The position numbers and the translations under genes are program-made. A model generated the notes under the pieces. That model ran no database searches. It saw only the letters and a list, made by a program, of their open reading frames with translations, and was not told the DNA's origin. A DNA stretch of 62,145 bases from Victivallales bacterium. GTDB taxonomy: Bacteria; Verrucomicrobiota; Lentisphaeria; Oligosphaerales; Oligosphaeraceae. The stretch spans positions 1-62,145 of the forward strand of contig JAFZAB010000164.1 in the NCBI GenBank assembly GCA_017548425.1, in the 5' to 3' direction. This document shows positions 26,901-36,700 of the stretch, in pieces (positions within the stretch are counted from its first letter, which is position 1; the number at the start of each line of letters is the position of its first letter).

Positions 26901-27507
26901 ATTCTTCAATGGCCTTCTTGTCAACCATCTCGGCGATGGTCTCATAGGGGATTTCCTCATACTTGTGGACTTCGTGGGAAGTACGGAATCCGTCAAAGAA
27001 CTGGAGGAACGGGACTTTGGAAGGATAGGTGGAGAGGTGGGCGACGAGGGCCATGTCCAGTTCTTCCTGGACGGAGTTGGCGGCCAGCATCGCGAAACCT
27101 GTGTTACGGCAGGCCATGACGTCCGAGTGGTCGCCGAAGATGGCGAGGGACTGGCAGGCGAGTGAACGGGCGGTCACGTGGAAGACGGTCGGGAGAAGTT
27201 CGCCGGCGATCTTGTACATATTCGGAATCATCAGGAGGAGGCCCTGGGAGGCCGTGTAGGTGGTAGTCAGCGAGCCAGCGGCCAGCATGCCGTGGACGGC
27301 GCCGGCGGCACCTGCTTCGGACTGCATTTCGACGACTGAGACTTGCTTGCCCCAGATGTTCCGTTTGTCTTCGGCTGCCCACTGGTCAACCCATTCGCCC
27401 ATGGTGGAGGACGGGGTGATCGGGTAGATGGCGGCGGTTTCGCTCAGAGCGTAGGCAACATATGCGGCTGCATAGTTGCCGTCTTGGGTGTTGATGTTTC
27501 CCGACAT
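23965..27507 (-). CDS. nifJ: Pyruvate:ferredoxin (flavodoxin) oxidoreductase
   Basis: A 1180-residue single-chain PFOR of normal length. It oxidises pyruvate to acetyl-CoA and CO2 and reduces ferredoxin. Domains run in order. The N-terminal pyrimidine-binding region has YAAAYVAYALSETAAIYPITPSS. The gamma domain comes next. Two 4Fe-4S clusters follow: CIQCGFCASSCPHAA near residue 690 and CMGCGVCLDQCPMSA near residue 750. The TPP domain carries GCAGCGETPY and GGDGWANDIGYGGIDH. The start is fixed by AAGGAGT 9 bp upstream of ATG. It is a stand-alone gene in an anaerobic type of metabolism. A very long antisense frame overlaps it and is not coding. Confidence 0.97.
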   Translation of the reverse strand: MSGNINTQDGNYAAAYVAYALSETAAIYPITPSSTMGEWVDQWAAEDKRNIWGKQVSVVEMQSEAGAAGAVHGMLAAGSLTTTYTASQGLLLMIPNMYKIAGELLPTVFHVTARSLACQSLAIFGDHSDVMACRNTGFAMLAANSVQEELDMALVAHLSTYPSKVPFLQFFDGFRTSHEVHKYEEIPYETIAEMVDKKAIEEFRSRGMRPEKPITKVGAQNGDVYFQGRETVNKYYMAVGDIVQAKMDQLAKVTGRQYHLFDYVGAPDATDVIVAMGSGCEAIEETIDYLNANRGTKYGLVKVRLYRPFYADKFLAALPKTVKRIAVLDRTKEPGAIGEPLYMDVKVAINNPAITIIGGRYGLSSKDFTPSMILAVYKHLEKGGFHGFTVGIEDDVTNLSLKVDEHITTEPAGTTACMFYGLGGDGTVGANKTTIKVIGHLTNKDAQAYFAYDSKKSFGLTCSHLRFSDSPIKSTYLITSPDLVSCSCAAYIGRYDLLKGLKKGGTFLLNSHYSNDEVFAHLTRDMQEYIIKNDIQFYNVNAEAIVKTKPGLRGKGANTVMMVAYFKVSGIVPFEDAAKEMKMLNAKTFAKKGQAVIDMNNELVDAAADACVKVKVPASLDGVPHADVLKLIPDDADDFAKKIIEPSMRNEGDSIPVSAMSIDGTLPIGTAALEKRGFAPQVPKWIAANCIQCGFCASSCPHAAIRTKLFKVDDLANAPATFTTKDPLPKAEGLKFKVQVYVEDCMGCGVCLDQCPMSAKEGKQALVWSTLEAERAAGENANEKFFESTEDNILGKASPTSLKGAMLRQPLFEFSGACAGCGETPYVKLVSQLFGENMVVANATGCSSIYSGTFPTIPYAKAKNGRGPAWANSLFEDNAEFGFGMRLAIDSNRETLKNFCGKLLENDKTPADLKDAVSNALKFWDNSKSAEAVAAQEAAKAVLAKYVGCGCPVVAKVNELADFFTDKSVWIIGGDGWANDIGYGGIDHVVAMNRNVNILVLDTEVYSNTGGQASKSTPTAAVAKFAAGGKRTYKKNMGFMCMSYGYVYVASVALGYDRQQTLKAFQEAEAYNGPSIIFAYAPCIAHTIDMSKTQTEQKRAVEAGYYPVYRFNPAAADPAARFSWDVKAPANGGFQDFIQSEGRYKLLMKANPAHAEELFKQAESDAAKRMDFIQQVGKMM

Positions 27508-27639
27508 TCTTGTTTTACTCCTTGATAGATTTAGTACGTATCGCCAGATGATGGCAAAAAAAACGAAAAAACTTTTCTATAACATAAAACCTGAAGGCGT
27601 TTTTTCAATAAAGAAGCGGCTTCGCGGCGGCGCCGCGCA

Positions 27640-28119
27640 TCACGGCTTGCCGATGATGTTTTTGCCGCGGCAGGGGAAGCTGGACGCGTATTCCGGATGC
27701 TCTTCAAAGAAGGCCGCCCATGGGACGTCCGTCTGGCGGGTGCGGACGAGTTTCCATTGCTCCGGCGTCAGATAATATGGTTTGAAAATATAGGGGATGG
27801 ATTTCCAGAGGGCGGGCGTCAACAATGGCCAGACGTCTTCAGGGCAGGCGGGCAGGTAGTCTGGATTGTTCCAAAGGATTTCCGCCCAGTCGGTTGCGGA
27901 AAGCTTTGATTTATCGGCGTTTTCGTCGAAATCCTGCGATGTGATGGCGCGGCAGGCGAACAGTTCGACAAGCTGTTCGTTGGAGAATATCTTCAGATTT
28001 TTGCAGAGTTTGGAGACGAAGCCGACAGGTCTGTGGAAGGGATCGATGTCATGGACGGCCTTCAGCCAGTCGGCGGCGTTCATTTTTTCCGGTTTCAGTT
28101 GTGCAAGTTGTTCTGTCAT
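27640..28119 (-). CDS. Small tryptophan-rich hypothetical protein
   Basis: A protein of about 159 residues starting MTEQLAQLKPEKM, with AAGGAG 6-7 bp upstream of ATG 28119; an earlier ATG at 28155 lacks a site. It has no signal peptide or membrane segment. It shows a loose repeat of a W..L....P spacing (DWAEILWNNPDYLPAC, WPLLTPALWKSIPYIF, QWKLVRTRQ, AFFEEHPEYA). I recall tryptophan-bearing short repeats of this kind in hypothetical proteins of Lentisphaerota and relatives, but no known domain is recognised. It lies between nifJ and recD on the same strand, with a GC-rich palindrome (GCGGCGCCGC) downstream. Function is unknown. Confidence 0.6.
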   Translation of the reverse strand: MTEQLAQLKPEKMNAADWLKAVHDIDPFHRPVGFVSKLCKNLKIFSNEQLVELFACRAITSQDFDENADKSKLSATDWAEILWNNPDYLPACPEDVWPLLTPALWKSIPYIFKPYYLTPEQWKLVRTRQTDVPWAAFFEEHPEYASSFPCRGKNIIGKP

Positions 28120-28230
28120 GATGAGCTCCTTGGGTCTGATAAAAGACAAAATCAATAAAGATAATCACAAAATGACAGAAAGACAAATGAAAGGGCCAGA
28201 TTTGTTGACGTGCGACGTCAAAACAGACGG

Positions 28231-30006
28231 CTACAGGAGATATTTGAGGCCGGACCACCGCTGCGTTTTGCGGAGAATGGCTGTTTTTAGAATTGTGTCG
28301 TCTGGTTCCGCGATGAGAAAGAAGGCCTTTTTCGTGCGGGTGATACCCGTATAGACAAGCTCGCGTGTCATAATCGGATTGTCATGTGACGGCAGGACCA
28401 TCAGAACGACGGGATAGTCAGAGCCTTGGGATTTGTGGATGGTCATGGCGAAGGCATCTTCATGCGGCGGCAATTGGACAGGAGCGAAATCTCGGAACGG
28501 CTTCGGGCCGTCCGCGACGGGAAAATGGACTTTGCCTTGGAAACAGATGCCGACATCGCCGTTGCGCAGGCCCGTCACGGGATCGTTTTGAGTGACAAGT
28601 AGCGGAAGTCCATCCGGATAAGGGCCTTCCATATTGAGCAAGTCACGCATGAGGCTGTTGATTGTCAAGATGCCGTAGTCGCCTTCGCGGACGGCGCAGA
28701 GGATTTTGAATTGGAGGGAATACGCGAACGCGTCTTCAACGGATTTCGGGGCGTTCCAACGGTGGAAATCAATGGATTCCGTTGAAATGGTTTCCAGAAG
28801 GTCTTTCAAGGCGAGCTTCAACGCCTCGTGGCGTTTTTGATCATGGCGCAGGCGGATGGTCTGGAACTGATTGCCGTCCTGTGAGTTATAAAGATCCTGA
28901 ACCATGCCTTCCATTGTCTCGGACAATTGATCTTGATTCTCCAAAATCATTTGGTTGACGAAATCGCACAACGGCTTGTTTGTTTTGGAACGGTGGTTTT
29001 CAGTGAGACGGCAGACATGTGGACGAAGCGACGGGCAGTCGCAAAGTTCCGCGAAAACGACTCCGGACTCGACGGAGGCGAGTTGGTTTTGGTCGCCTAG
29101 CAGAATCAGGCGGGCTGTGGGCGGCAGAGCCTCCAGAAGCTGATGAACAAGTTCCAAGGAGGACATGGAGCATTCATCGATGACGACCAATTCTGTTTCA
29201 AGCAGATTTTGACGATTGCGGTAAGCGATTCCCGTTTCGGGAGATATGCCGAGAACGGCATGCAACGTCTGCGGCGTGAGAGCGGCAAGAGACTGCCTGA
29301 TGGCGTCATTGGTGATGGCCAATGAGCCGTCCATCGCGAGTTCGCGGGCGATGGATTCCTTCATGCGTGCGGCGGCTTTGCCAGTCGGTGCGCAGAGCGT
29401 GATTTGACATTGCGGATTACGTTGCAATTCAAGGGCCAGGATAACGGTCAGAACAGTCGTTTTGCCTGTTCCAGGGCCTCCTGTGATGATTGTGAAATCG
29501 GACGTGACGGCGGTCGCAACCGCCTGTTGTTGAAGGTCTTCTTCAAACGGCTTGGTGAAATATCGGCAGGTGAAACGGACGTGATCGATGAGTTGTTGCG
29601 AAAAAGATTCGTTGGATTTTGAAGAAGCGATTCGCGAGCGAATCGCGTTGGCGATGCTCTCTTCATAACGGCGGTATCGGTTGAGATAGAGCAACTTATG
29701 TTTAGCATCCAGAATCAGTGGTGTTGAAGACGAGGCATCTTGCGAAATGGCGGACGGGTGGCGTTTCGCAACCGTCAGCCAGTCTTCTGGCAAGAGAGGA
29801 GAGGGAAGATAGTCTTCGGAATCCGTTGGGCGAGAAGACCATGCGGCGAGATCCAGACAGCTGTGGCTGTTACGGATTGCGCAAAGGGCCATGGCGGCAA
29901 GAAGCCGCAGATCGTCGTCGTCGTCGCAACGGCGGACGACCATGTCCGCGAATTGCCAGTCCAGTGGGATGAATTCGTTGCTGGATTTGTAGCTTTTGTA
30001 TTTCAT
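28231..30006 (-). CDS. recD: Exodeoxyribonuclease V alpha subunit (RecD helicase)
   Basis: A 591-residue SF1B helicase, close to the usual RecD length of about 600. Motif I is GGPGTGKTTVL (about residue 180), motif II is VVIDECSMSSLELV, motif III is ILLGDQNQL, and the C-terminal motifs are MTIHKSQGSDYPVV and VYTGITRTKKAFFL. It moves 5'-3' as part of RecBCD, unwinding double-strand ends for repair and foreign-DNA degradation. It is the last gene of recC-recB-recD, 19 bp after recB. It is more compact than Gram-positive RecD2. Confidence 0.93.
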   Translation of the reverse strand: MKYKSYKSSNEFIPLDWQFADMVVRRCDDDDDLRLLAAMALCAIRNSHSCLDLAAWSSRPTDSEDYLPSPLLPEDWLTVAKRHPSAISQDASSSTPLILDAKHKLLYLNRYRRYEESIANAIRSRIASSKSNESFSQQLIDHVRFTCRYFTKPFEEDLQQQAVATAVTSDFTIITGGPGTGKTTVLTVILALELQRNPQCQITLCAPTGKAAARMKESIARELAMDGSLAITNDAIRQSLAALTPQTLHAVLGISPETGIAYRNRQNLLETELVVIDECSMSSLELVHQLLEALPPTARLILLGDQNQLASVESGVVFAELCDCPSLRPHVCRLTENHRSKTNKPLCDFVNQMILENQDQLSETMEGMVQDLYNSQDGNQFQTIRLRHDQKRHEALKLALKDLLETISTESIDFHRWNAPKSVEDAFAYSLQFKILCAVREGDYGILTINSLMRDLLNMEGPYPDGLPLLVTQNDPVTGLRNGDVGICFQGKVHFPVADGPKPFRDFAPVQLPPHEDAFAMTIHKSQGSDYPVVLMVLPSHDNPIMTRELVYTGITRTKKAFFLIAEPDDTILKTAILRKTQRWSGLKYLL

Positions 30007-30025
30007 AAGTAATTGTGGCTAAGGA

Positions 30026-33000
30026 TTATGCAAGGCAGAGCATGGAATAGAGCGGTAGAATGTCCTGGAAGGGCGGTTTGGCGAAAAAGACGCCGCGGCG
30101 GTCATGGTTTTGGCGTTCGTGTTTTTCCGAAACGCCGCGGAGGAAAACGTACAGGACGCCGCCGAAGAGTTTGTTGTATTCTGTTTCATTCCATTGGAAC
30201 GTGTCTGGTTGCAACGACTTGTAGAAGTTCATGAAAGCGACGATATAGATTAGGTATTGCAACGTATAGGAATTACGAGCTATTTCGGCTTGGAGTCCGT
30301 CAAGATGGAAGTTTTCCATGTTGGCACCAATGATATTCGTTTTCCAGTCAAGGATGAAAAACTGGCCGTTGTGGCGAAACAGGAGGTCGATGGCTCCTGT
30401 CATGATCCAATCCAAACCTTTGCAGGAAGGCGACCAATCATTGGGCAGGGCGCAGCCTGCGTTCACGAAGGCTGCGCGTAAGGCATTGGAAGCGAAGCCG
30501 TCGCGAAGACGATAGGAGAATCGCAGTTCATGGAGGCGGTCTTGTGGCGGAATGTCGGCCAATGTGAAATCAAGCGTCGGAAGCGGATTGAGGAGAACGC
30601 CGCGCGTCATGTCAAGGAAGGCGTCCAGCATCTGCCGTCTGTCTTCTTCCGACTCGCCGCCCGCCACATAGAGTTTCAGATGATTTTGAGCGGAAGCCAG
30701 AAGTGATTCGTCATCAGACACTTGAAAATCAAGCTTTTCAAAGAAGGCATGCCAGCAGATGCCTGCTTCCGCTCCGGCGGCGAAACGGAAAATCGGGGCG
30801 CGTTCACGCCATGGGACGGTGGCCTGCGTGTCGTCGCTGTCCAAATCGCGATTGGCGTCATCATCTTTTTCCGTTGTCGTGTTGTGATGAACGGTCAGCG
30901 CCGTGTAACTGCACGTTTTCCAGCCGCGTTCCAGTTCGGTCGTATGGAAGACTTCCGTGACAGGAGTTTCCGTGACAGGTTGGGAGATGTCCGATGGAAC
31001 ATAATCGTCTGGTGTGAATGACGGGCAGAATGACATGAGATCGCGCGAGTCTCGCGGCTTCAACATGAAGCGGCAGAGATACTTGGCGCGGGTGATGGCG
31101 ACGTAGAGAAGGCGTTTGTTTTCGTCGTTTTCCTCCATGTCGCAGAGTTTCTGTTCGACTGATAGCGTGTTGTTTTTGAGCAGGACATGGCGTGATTTGT
31201 CATCCGCATGGTAGATTTTGGATGACGCGCGGTTTGCACTGTCGAGAACGGGCACGAAGACGATGGGAAATTCAAGACCTTTGCTTTTATGGATGGTCAT
31301 GATTTTGACGGCGGCATCCTGCGTGGCGACACGGAGAGCGTAGCGGTCCGGATCATCCTCCTGTCGATCCGCCGCGTCAGCGGAATTGAATTCGCTTTCG
31401 AATGGATTGGGGCCAAACGATTTCTGCGTCGCTTTGCTGATGCTTCTGGCGAGAAAATCCTTCAAACCGGACAAGCCGAGAGAGCGTTCGATGGCGGTTT
31501 GGTGGAGGATGTCGCCAAGCTGGCGGTAGATGGCGACGGAACGCCGCCCGTCCTGCCGTGCGGCGATATGGACGACGAGCCGTTGTGTGATGTCCAGACT
31601 TGCATTCTCCTGCGGCCACGTTGGAAACATCTCCTGCAACGCCGTTTGCATCAGTGTATTGAACATCGAAAGGAAGGAGGTTTGCTGCCAATGTGCCGCG
31701 AGAGACGAGAGAAAGAGTTGGAAGTCCGGCAGGCAGATTTGACGAATGGTTTCCAGTTGCTCCGCCGTCAGACCGAACAGGCCGTCCGCCAGACAGGCGA
31801 TGGCGAGCGGCTGATTGCCTGGATTGGCGAGCGCTTCGAAAAGCGAAAGGAGCGTAGCGGCTTCAGGCGTGGAGAAGATGTTCGTGCCGCCATTCCAGAT
31901 ACATGGGATGCCGAAATTCCGCAGGGCTTTTTCCACTTCCGCGCCAGTCGCCTTGCTTCGAACGAGCACGGCAATATCGCCGTAGTTGACTGGGGTGGAA
32001 GTGTTTTCGTTGTTTGTGATGACACAACCAGACTGGTTGACAAGCCAATGGATTTCACGTGCTATGGAGAGAGGGGCCATCCCTTTCGCCTTCGCATCTT
32101 CAGTGGCATATGACAGGAGCGGAAGCGGTTTTTCGGGAGGATATGTGAAAGCATTCTTATTCTCTTCTGGAGTTTGTATGGGAACGTTGCCGTAATCCAG
32201 TTTCTTGGCGTCTGGATTATTGAAGAAGTCGTTGCCGTCCACATCTTTAAAGAAGTCGTTCATGATGGCGATATAGGCGTCTGAAGAACGGTGGTTGACG
32301 GAAAGCGTGTGGCGGTTATTCTCCGGAATGGCGTCTTTGGCTTTCAAATAGGTGAAAATGTCCCCGCCGCGGAATTTATAGATGGCTTGTTTGGGATCGC
32401 CAATCATGAAGAAGAAATGATTGGGCGATTGCATGAACAGCGTATTGAAAATGTTATATTGTGTCTGATCTGTGTCTTGGAATTCATCGACGATCGCACC
32501 TTGGAATTTCTGGCGGATTGTATCCGCTAGAGCAGTGCCAGTCAATGGATTATGGAGCCGCGTGTCCAATTCGGACAGCATATCATCAAATGTGATGAAA
32601 GCATCCTGCGATTTATAGTTGCGGATTCGCTCCAATACGAAATCATAGGCAAGTTTTTTGATAATCTGCCCGTATTCATCAAAGACAGCTTTGAATTTTG
32701 CGACGGCTTCCATGACTGGTTGCGCCATGATGATGGTCAATGCCTGATCGGCGATTTTCTTTTTGAACCATCTTTCTTTTTTATTTGTCATTCTGTCATA
32801 GGCTCTTGCGGTTTCAGTGGCGGCTTTTGGATGACGAATGCGGAAAAGTTCGGAAAGGATGACGAGATTGTCTCCTCCGAAGAATTCGCGGCCCTCCTGA
32901 TTTAAAACATCGCCAGTGACACATGCCGTAAGACTCTTGATCTCAATTAATTGGTCAAACAATGATGGAAATTTTGCTTCCAGCTCGGCGCGGCGTTTGC

Positions 33001-33697
33001 TAATAGTATCTGTTGATGTGTTTTGATTACACCATTCATAATCGCCCCAGTTGGGAATGGCGTTTCCGCCTGACAGCAGGGGACTTAACGCTGATTGCAA
33101 CATGTCTGGACGACAACCGACGGCTTCCTGCATAGCGCGAATGGCGTTGGATTTGTCCGTCGTGTCGCCTTTTGGCAGATAACATTCTTGACGGCAGAAG
33201 TCGTTCAATGCCTTGAAGATAAGATCAGATACATCCGTCCGAGGCTTCATGCCGTAGCGGAGGCCGCTTTCGAACGCGTTCTCGTTGAGCATTCTGGAGC
33301 AGAAGCCATGGATGGTGGAGACTGGCGCGTCGTCGAAAGACTGCTGCGCGGCTTTCAGGCGTTTCAAAATATCTTCAACATTGTTTTCCGTAATCGCTTC
33401 CGGGCAACGTGTACCATCAAAAAAAGGAAGAATTTGCTTATTACTTTCCGGAAGCGAACCATCCGTAGCAAATTGCAAACAGGCGTTTAGTGTTTCTGAG
33501 AGGATTCTGCGCAGGCGGTCACGGAGTTCGGCGGTGGCCAATTCCGTAAACGTGACGACCAGAATTTCCGTGATGGGAATGCCTTGCAGAAGCAATCGCA
33601 TAAAGAGAATCTGGATATTGTAAGTCTTGCCGGTTCCGGCTCCCGCTTCGACGAGATGGTTGCCGCTGAGCGGACATTTATATGACTCAAGTTCCAT
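30026..33697 (-). CDS. recB: Exodeoxyribonuclease V beta subunit (RecB helicase-nuclease)
   Basis: A 1223-residue UvrD-type SF1A helicase with a C-terminal nuclease. Motif I is VEAGAGTGKTYNIQ near the N-terminus, motif II is IVDEFQDTDQTQY, motif III is IGDPKQAIYKFRGGD, motif V is TIHKSKGLEFPIV, and motif VI is LLYVAITRAKYLC. The nuclease carries GICWHAFFEKLDF, GAIDLLFRH and FILDWKTNIIG, followed by YTLQYLIYIVAF, the H-D-DxK-QxxxY set of the RecB nuclease. The nuclease is therefore intact by sequence. AGAGGAG lies 4 bp before the ATG. Neighbours are recC (15 bp upstream) and recD. Confidence 0.95.
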   Translation of the reverse strand: MELESYKCPLSGNHLVEAGAGTGKTYNIQILFMRLLLQGIPITEILVVTFTELATAELRDRLRRILSETLNACLQFATDGSLPESNKQILPFFDGTRCPEAITENNVEDILKRLKAAQQSFDDAPVSTIHGFCSRMLNENAFESGLRYGMKPRTDVSDLIFKALNDFCRQECYLPKGDTTDKSNAIRAMQEAVGCRPDMLQSALSPLLSGGNAIPNWGDYEWCNQNTSTDTISKRRAELEAKFPSLFDQLIEIKSLTACVTGDVLNQEGREFFGGDNLVILSELFRIRHPKAATETARAYDRMTNKKERWFKKKIADQALTIIMAQPVMEAVAKFKAVFDEYGQIIKKLAYDFVLERIRNYKSQDAFITFDDMLSELDTRLHNPLTGTALADTIRQKFQGAIVDEFQDTDQTQYNIFNTLFMQSPNHFFFMIGDPKQAIYKFRGGDIFTYLKAKDAIPENNRHTLSVNHRSSDAYIAIMNDFFKDVDGNDFFNNPDAKKLDYGNVPIQTPEENKNAFTYPPEKPLPLLSYATEDAKAKGMAPLSIAREIHWLVNQSGCVITNNENTSTPVNYGDIAVLVRSKATGAEVEKALRNFGIPCIWNGGTNIFSTPEAATLLSLFEALANPGNQPLAIACLADGLFGLTAEQLETIRQICLPDFQLFLSSLAAHWQQTSFLSMFNTLMQTALQEMFPTWPQENASLDITQRLVVHIAARQDGRRSVAIYRQLGDILHQTAIERSLGLSGLKDFLARSISKATQKSFGPNPFESEFNSADAADRQEDDPDRYALRVATQDAAVKIMTIHKSKGLEFPIVFVPVLDSANRASSKIYHADDKSRHVLLKNNTLSVEQKLCDMEENDENKRLLYVAITRAKYLCRFMLKPRDSRDLMSFCPSFTPDDYVPSDISQPVTETPVTEVFHTTELERGWKTCSYTALTVHHNTTTEKDDDANRDLDSDDTQATVPWRERAPIFRFAAGAEAGICWHAFFEKLDFQVSDDESLLASAQNHLKLYVAGGESEEDRRQMLDAFLDMTRGVLLNPLPTLDFTLADIPPQDRLHELRFSYRLRDGFASNALRAAFVNAGCALPNDWSPSCKGLDWIMTGAIDLLFRHNGQFFILDWKTNIIGANMENFHLDGLQAEIARNSYTLQYLIYIVAFMNFYKSLQPDTFQWNETEYNKLFGGVLYVFLRGVSEKHERQNHDRRGVFFAKPPFQDILPLYSMLCLA

Positions 33698-33712
33698 GCT
33701 GCTCCTCTCCCC

Positions 33713-36700
33713 CTAGTTTAAATTCTCAAGCGGTGAAAACGCGTATTTGGCAAATTCTTCGCAGGCCGCGAGCCATGCCTGATCATTTTGTAGACTTTCA
33801 AAGTCTTTGAAAATCAATTGGAAGCAACGGTCTGGCGAACAATAAGTAAGTTTTTGGGGTTGTGGCGAATAATCTTGGAATAATGGCAACGGAATGAGAT
33901 GGCCAACCATATACAATGTGACAAGTTTGGTTAATTCGTCTTGTGGATTTTCTATTTCGTCGCTTTCCAAACTTCTTGTCTTTTCTTTGAAACAGATGGT
34001 CATCGGGTCTGGATGGTCGAATGTAGAGCACACAAGAAGATAGCGTATATATGGTTCTATCAAGTGCTTGGCGTTTTCGGATGACAGCACCGGCGAGACG
34101 ATGCCACCTTCTGGCGTGACAGGAAAACGTTCTGTGATACGGACTTTTTCCATCGGAAGCAGTTTGGTTTGGACAGAGTAGCCGACGGCTGAAGACAGAA
34201 CGGCTTGTAATATCTCTGGCAAGTCCATCAGAACGTTGTCCAAGACGATTTCGAAATCTTTTTCCTGCATGGAATTCAAGGCGTTACGTATTGTCTCGTC
34301 GTCAATCCAGGCGGCGATTTGCTCGAAGAGGAAAGCGTTGCGGGCCAGTGGTTGGACAGGCAGTCGTGACGTCGCTTTCCAATTGTCGAAAAGCGGTTGG
34401 AAGGCGGTCGCGACATCGGACGTTGAATCTGATGATGGAAACAGTTCCGTCGGCGAGGCCAAACCAGCCTGAAGACGACTGAGCTGCCGTTTTTGAACGG
34501 CCTGTTCAATGTAATCTTGCATAAATGGTTCGTAATCCGTGAAATCCGGAGTGTCCCACAAAAATCGTGGAAAACCAAGCCGTGCGATGAGAAAACGCTG
34601 AAGCGGATTTTTGTAGAAGCGGATTAGATCCTCCAGACGGATATGCAGTTCGCCGCCAACGGTTTGGAACGGCAACGGAGATGGTAATGGAAGTTGGAAA
34701 AGGCCTTTGCCAAGATCGGTAAGCGGAGACGGTTGCGCAATGGCCTGTGGTTGCATGACGATATCCGCGTTGGTTTCGTCATATGAGAAGGCCGAGCGGA
34801 GCCAGCCGGTGGAAGAAGAGATGGATTGCTGACGGAAGTTCTTGGCGTCAAATGCGTTGAGACGATGCTCCATGACGATGGCGTTTTTCTTGGAATTGCC
34901 GTCTGGAGACAGATTTCTCAATCGCGCGGCGTAATCCAGAAGTTCCGCGACGGGGGCGGCGGGCAGGAGTTTGTCCAATGATTTGTCGTCTTTTCCACGA
35001 TAGAAAATCATCAGATAATCCCGTGCCGCAAGTATCGCTTCCAGAAAGGTATAACGGTCTTCCATGGAGCGTGAATGGCTGTAGCCGGAAATCAGATTGG
35101 CGTTCCGCATGAGATTGAAGCCGAGCTTTTCGTCATTACGCGGGAATTTTGCTTCATCCATGCCGAGCATGGCGATGACTTTGCAGGGAATGCCGCGCAT
35201 GGGCAGAAGCGAGCAGAATGTGATTTTGCCGTTGAGGAACGCCTCGCCCGGGGCGGGGCGTTCCAATGTGGCGGCGAGCAGGGCGCGAACGACTGGATAA
35301 GGAATTGGAAGTTCTTGGCATCCAGCCGTTTCCACGGAATCTTTGAAGGCTTGGAAAGCTTGTCCGAGAGCGGCGTAGTCGGCGGCGGAATCCTTGTCCG
35401 GCAGGAAGAAATCGGAACGCATGGCGATGAGCAGTTCCTGCCATTCGGCGGCTGTGCGTCCTTGCGGACGAATGGTTGTGAATTCATCCGCATAATGGGA
35501 AAGGGATTCAAAGAATTTCAGAAGTGATTCCAATGCATGGAGATGCTCTTCTGAAGACGCAAACGGTATGGGTACCAAACCATTGAAAATGCTCGTCTTA
35601 TCATCGTCTGGGGATGTGTTTGCCGCAGGATCGATCGCCAGATTGAGCAAAAGACTGTCCAACCCATGCCGCCAGGAGAATTCATCAAAGGCGAAGCCGC
35701 ATTTTGCAAGGCGGTCTTTTGCATCTTTTCCCCAACGGATGTTGCTGGTCAGAAGCCATTGGCGGATGGTGGCCGTGTCGTCTTCCGTGAGGCCGAATCG
35801 ATGTTGCAAAGGCGTGGAGTCCAACAATCTGCTGATTTGCGAGACTTCGAAATCCGTCTGGCAAAGGGAGAAGATGGAGAGGAATGAGGCGGCGATGAGA
35901 TTGGCGTTTTTTATGGAGCGATCCGTCACGGCGTAATGGCCTTTCAGCGGGCCGTTGTCGAAAACCGCCTGAATGGCGGGGGCGAATTCGGCGATGTCCG
36001 GAGCCATGACGATGATGTCGTTCATGGCGTAGTGATGTGTGTCAATTAGGTGCAGGAGAGCATCTTGCAACGTTTCCAGTTCGCGCGTGGCGTTGAAGCA
36101 ACTGTGGATGGTGAGCGAATCATCCCAATCCGGCAGCGGAAGCTGTTCGTCTTCATCCGGATTGGAACGGCTGATGACACGTTGTTGGATTTCCGACAGA
36201 AGCGACGGCACAGCTTCCGTTTGCAAGGCGAAGGAAGGCGGCGCGCTGTTCCATGAACGGTCGTATTCGATTGGAATGTCCTGTATGTCCAAATCCAAAA
36301 CGGCTTTGAAGAATTCACGTCCCTGAATGCCGAAATTGCCGAGCAATGTATTGTCGAAGAGATTGTCAAAGTCTTCTGGTTCCGCGACTTGCTGATTGGA
36401 CACCTCCCATTTTGACCGTTGGTCCGCCCAATATTCGTCGCATGGATTGTGGTAGAAGAAATTGACATCGACGGCGCAGGACAATTTCTTGAGAATCTTG
36501 AGGAACATGGGCGGCATGGCGCTGATGCCGAAGAACGTAACGGGCGGCAACGGTTGTGAAAAGTTTTTGACGGCGGCGCGGATGGCGGCGTCTGGCATTT
36601 CCAGAAAACGGATGACGGCTTCGGCGGGGGAGAGGAGCGGTTGTCCGTTGATGACGCACAGCCTGTCCCACAAATCCAGCTGCCAGTGGAGATTCTGTGG

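Noticed and set aside
24250-27165. A long plus-strand reading frame opposite PFOR
   Set aside because: The minus strand encodes a clear PFOR with all clusters. The antisense frame contains Val/Gly/Asp/Glu-rich low-complexity sequence typical of shadow frames.
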